A DNA stretch of 6,523 nucleotides, taken from positions 1-6,523 of the forward strand of contig WFTX01000172.1 of NCBI GenBank assembly GCA_015485235.1, given 5' to 3'. Position numbers and translations under genes: made by a program. Shown here in pieces: positions 4,810-6,523 of this stretch. The number at the start of each line of letters is the position of its first letter. Position 1 is the stretch's first letter. The DNA is from Nitrospirota bacterium. Lineage in GTDB: Bacteria; Nitrospirota; Thermodesulfovibrionia; Thermodesulfovibrionales; JdFR-85. Under the pieces are notes generated by a model. That model did no database searches, had not been told where the DNA came from, and saw only the letters and a program-made list of their open reading frames with translations.

Positions 4810-5292
4810 ATGGTAAAAAAGATGATCACTATCGATGTCCCAGGCTTCGGAAAGGTAGAGATCAGACACCTGGTCTCTGACTTCACTGGAACCCTCTCGG
4901 AAGACGGAAGGCTCTCTGATGGTGTGAAGGAGAGGCTTAATGCACTCGCAGAAAAAATCGCCGTACATATTCTTACTGCCGATACATTCGGAAGGGCAAG
5001 GGAGGAACTGGAGGGGGTCAACTGCTCAATCCAGATCCTTTCAGGAAAAGACCACGACATTCAGAAGGAGGAATACATCTCGGCTCTCGGGAAAGAAAAT
5101 GTATTCGCACTGGGTAACGGGAACAATGACCGGAGGATGCTCAGGGCCGCCCGTGTGGGTGTGGCCGTCTGTCTCCGCGAGGGCTGTGCAGTGGATGCCA
5201 TTCGTTCCGCAGACATCCTGGTAAGGTCAATTACCGATGGCCTTGATCTCCTGCTTCAACCGAACCGGCTCAAGGCAACACTGAGGTTCTGA
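4810..5292 (+). CDS. HAD-superfamily phosphatase, soluble P-type-ATPase-like (COG4087-type)
   Basis: A 160-residue soluble protein of the haloacid dehalogenase fold that resembles the phosphorylation domain of P-type ATPases without any membrane part. Motif I is SDFTGTL (23-29), with D24 as the expected nucleophile and Thr at the +2 position, as in the P-type ATPase DKTGT motif. Motif II is ILTADT (54-59), with T56. Motif III is probably K80 or K86 (LSGKDHDIQK). Motif IV is ALGNGNNDRRML (100-111), with D107 for Mg2+ binding. All catalytic positions look intact and there is no cap insertion. Phosphatase activity is the family expectation; the substrate is unknown. The ATG at 4810 is the only start after the in-frame stop at 4792, yet it lacks a clear Shine-Dalgarno. 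ATG 4822 (Met5) is an internal alternative. It lies 16 bp before the cardiolipin synthase gene and is probably co-transcribed with it. Confidence 0.85.
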   Translation: MVKKMITIDVPGFGKVEIRHLVSDFTGTLSEDGRLSDGVKERLNALAEKIAVHILTADTFGRAREELEGVNCSIQILSGKDHDIQKEEYISALGKENVFALGNGNNDRRMLRAARVGVAVCLREGCAVDAIRSADILVRSITDGLDLLLQPNRLKATLRF

Positions 5293-5308
5293 ACCTTCTG
5301 TGAATGAA

Positions 5309-6523
5309 ATGTGGGATTTTACGATCCATTACTGGCCTGGAATCCTCTCGGCACTCACAATCGCCCTGTCGACCCTGACCTCTGTCCATGCAATCTTCAA
5401 CAAAGAAGACTCCATCTCGGCTGTTGCATGGGTAGGCCTGATATGGCTTGTTCCTGTCTTCGGATCAATCCTCTATCTCATGCTCGGAATCAACCGGATC
5501 AAGCGGCGTGCAAAGGTCCTGAGAGGTGAACAAACCTGGACAGAGACCAGGACCGGTTATCAAGTAATTGACTATTCAGACCAGGAACTCAGGCTGGGCG
5601 ATCAGCTCAGGGCCCTTTCAGAACTCGTAAGGAGGATTGTCCAGAAACCACTCCTTCCAGGCAACAGGGTCATTCCTCTGATAAACGGCGACAATGCCTA
5701 TCCTGCCATGCTGGAGGCGATCGATGAAGCTGAAACCTCCATCAACCTCTCCACCTACATCTTCGACAACGACAATTCAGGAAACACCTTCCTTGAAGCC
5801 CTTGAAAGGGCAGTCGGCCGTGGTGTTGAGGTGCGGGTGATCGTCGATGACATGGGTGCACGCTACTCACGACGTCCCATAACAACAAAGATGAAGCGGG
5901 CAGGCATAAAAACGGCGAGGTTTCTACCCACGCTTCTGCCCTCAAAGATGCCCTTCCTGAACCTGAGAAACCACAGAAAAATCCTTGTGATAGACGGCAA
6001 GACCGGATTCACGGGGGGTATGAACATCAGGGACGGCCATGTCATCGGGGGAAACCCATCTCATCCCGTCCAGGACCTGCACTTCATGATTGAGGGTCCC
6101 GTGGTGGCCCATTTACAGGAAGCATTTCTGGAAGACTGGGCCTTCTGTACCGGCGAGAGACTGGACGGGGAAATCTGGTTTCCTGAGATCGGTCCCAGAG
6201 GCAGTATCCTGGCCCGGGGGATACCCGACGGCCCGGACGAGGACTTCGGGAAACTCCTCTGGACATTCCACGGCGCACTGGCCTGCGCCAAATCATCCAT
6301 CAGGATAGTCACTCCCTACTTTGTCCCTGACTCTTCTCTCATAACCTCTCTCAACATCGCGGCCATGCGGGGAGTGAGGGTGGAGATAATACTCCCCCGG
6401 ACAAACAACCTCCCCATGGTCAAGTGGGCCTCTACGGAAATTCTGCCACAGCTCCTTGAACACGGCTGTACTGTATATCTCACAAGTCCGCCCTTTGATC
6501 ACACGAAACTCATGATCATAGAC
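5309..6523 (+). CDS. Cardiolipin synthase, phospholipase D family (3' end outside window)
   Basis: Membrane enzyme that joins phosphatidylglycerol units, or a related donor, into cardiolipin by phosphatidyl transfer. The 405 codons seen include two N-terminal membrane helices (about 10-30 and 38-60), with the PLDc_N-like SISAVAWVGLIWLVPVFGSILYLMLG organisation split across 35-60, then a basic anchor (NRIKRRAK, 62-69). The first HKD motif is H222-K224-D229 followed by TGGMN (235-239). The second is FDHTKLMIID (396-405), with H398 and K400; the window ends exactly on D405. The usual C-terminal tail, probably several tens of residues, is missing only because of the window edge. No frameshift was found. 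The start is uncertain: ATG 5309 has no clear Shine-Dalgarno, and an in-frame GTG at 5300 would add three residues. It follows the HAD gene by 16 bp. It could act on other phospholipids, but the layout is that of bacterial Cls. Confidence 0.93.
   Translation, partial: MWDFTIHYWPGILSALTIALSTLTSVHAIFNKEDSISAVAWVGLIWLVPVFGSILYLMLGINRIKRRAKVLRGEQTWTETRTGYQVIDYSDQELRLGDQLRALSELVRRIVQKPLLPGNRVIPLINGDNAYPAMLEAIDEAETSINLSTYIFDNDNSGNTFLEALERAVGRGVEVRVIVDDMGARYSRRPITTKMKRAGIKTARFLPTLLPSKMPFLNLRNHRKILVIDGKTGFTGGMNIRDGHVIGGNPSHPVQDLHFMIEGPVVAHLQEAFLEDWAFCTGERLDGEIWFPEIGPRGSILARGIPDGPDEDFGKLLWTFHGALACAKSSIRIVTPYFVPDSSLITSLNIAAMRGVRVEIILPRTNNLPMVKWASTEILPQLLEHGCTVYLTSPPFDHTKLMIID

Noticed and set aside
5304..5529. 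Alternative ATG at 5304 and the plus-strand ORF at 5311-5529
   Set aside because: Both are in other frames than the cardiolipin synthase. Only the 5309 frame gives the PLDc_N helices and both HKD motifs.

Overview
The window carries four complete protein genes and one cut by the right edge. It is bacterial DNA of middling GC, with frequent AGG arginine and ATA isoleucine codons and compact same-strand gene pairs. The codon style and the dispersed hairpin repeats recall Nitrospirota or deltaproteobacterial-type genomes. That placement is an impression, not a result.

Left block, positions 127 to about 3340, plus strand. A good sigma70-type promoter precedes a clear fluoride riboswitch (crcB motif) with a perfect 6-bp pseudoknot. 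Its 3' pseudoknot strand can instead pair with a Shine-Dalgarno sequence just downstream, so the switch looks translational and ON with fluoride. The Shine-Dalgarno it controls does not belong directly to the next large gene. It belongs to a 32-codon leader ORF whose stop overlaps the start of the antiporter by 11 nt, which suggests translational coupling. The antiporter resembles the NHA (SLC9B-like) cation/proton exchangers. A dynamin-family GTPase follows 47 bp later with no visible terminator, so it may share the fluoride-responsive transcript.

Middle block, about 3340 to 4500. A minus-strand AI-2E/PerM-family membrane protein converges on the GTPase gene. Hairpin-forming repeat sequence lies at both of its ends.

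Intergenic stretch 4489-4809. There is no gene here. It is packed with palindromes: two hairpins share an identical TCTTG loop and related stems, one is a long near-perfect palindrome, and one is an imperfect hairpin. A TATAAT box lies at each end of the stretch, one facing each divergent gene.

Right block, 4810 to the end, plus strand. A small HAD-fold protein (soluble P-type-ATPase-like phosphatase) is followed after 16 bp by a cardiolipin synthase of the phospholipase D family. The synthase is truncated by the window edge exactly at the last residue of its second HKD motif.

The most interesting unit is the fluoride switch, leader ORF, NHA-type antiporter and dynamin-like GTPase taken together. 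Fluoride riboswitches upstream of Na+/H+ antiporters are known. The leader-ORF relay and the possible inclusion of a membrane-remodelling GTPase are the parts worth testing.
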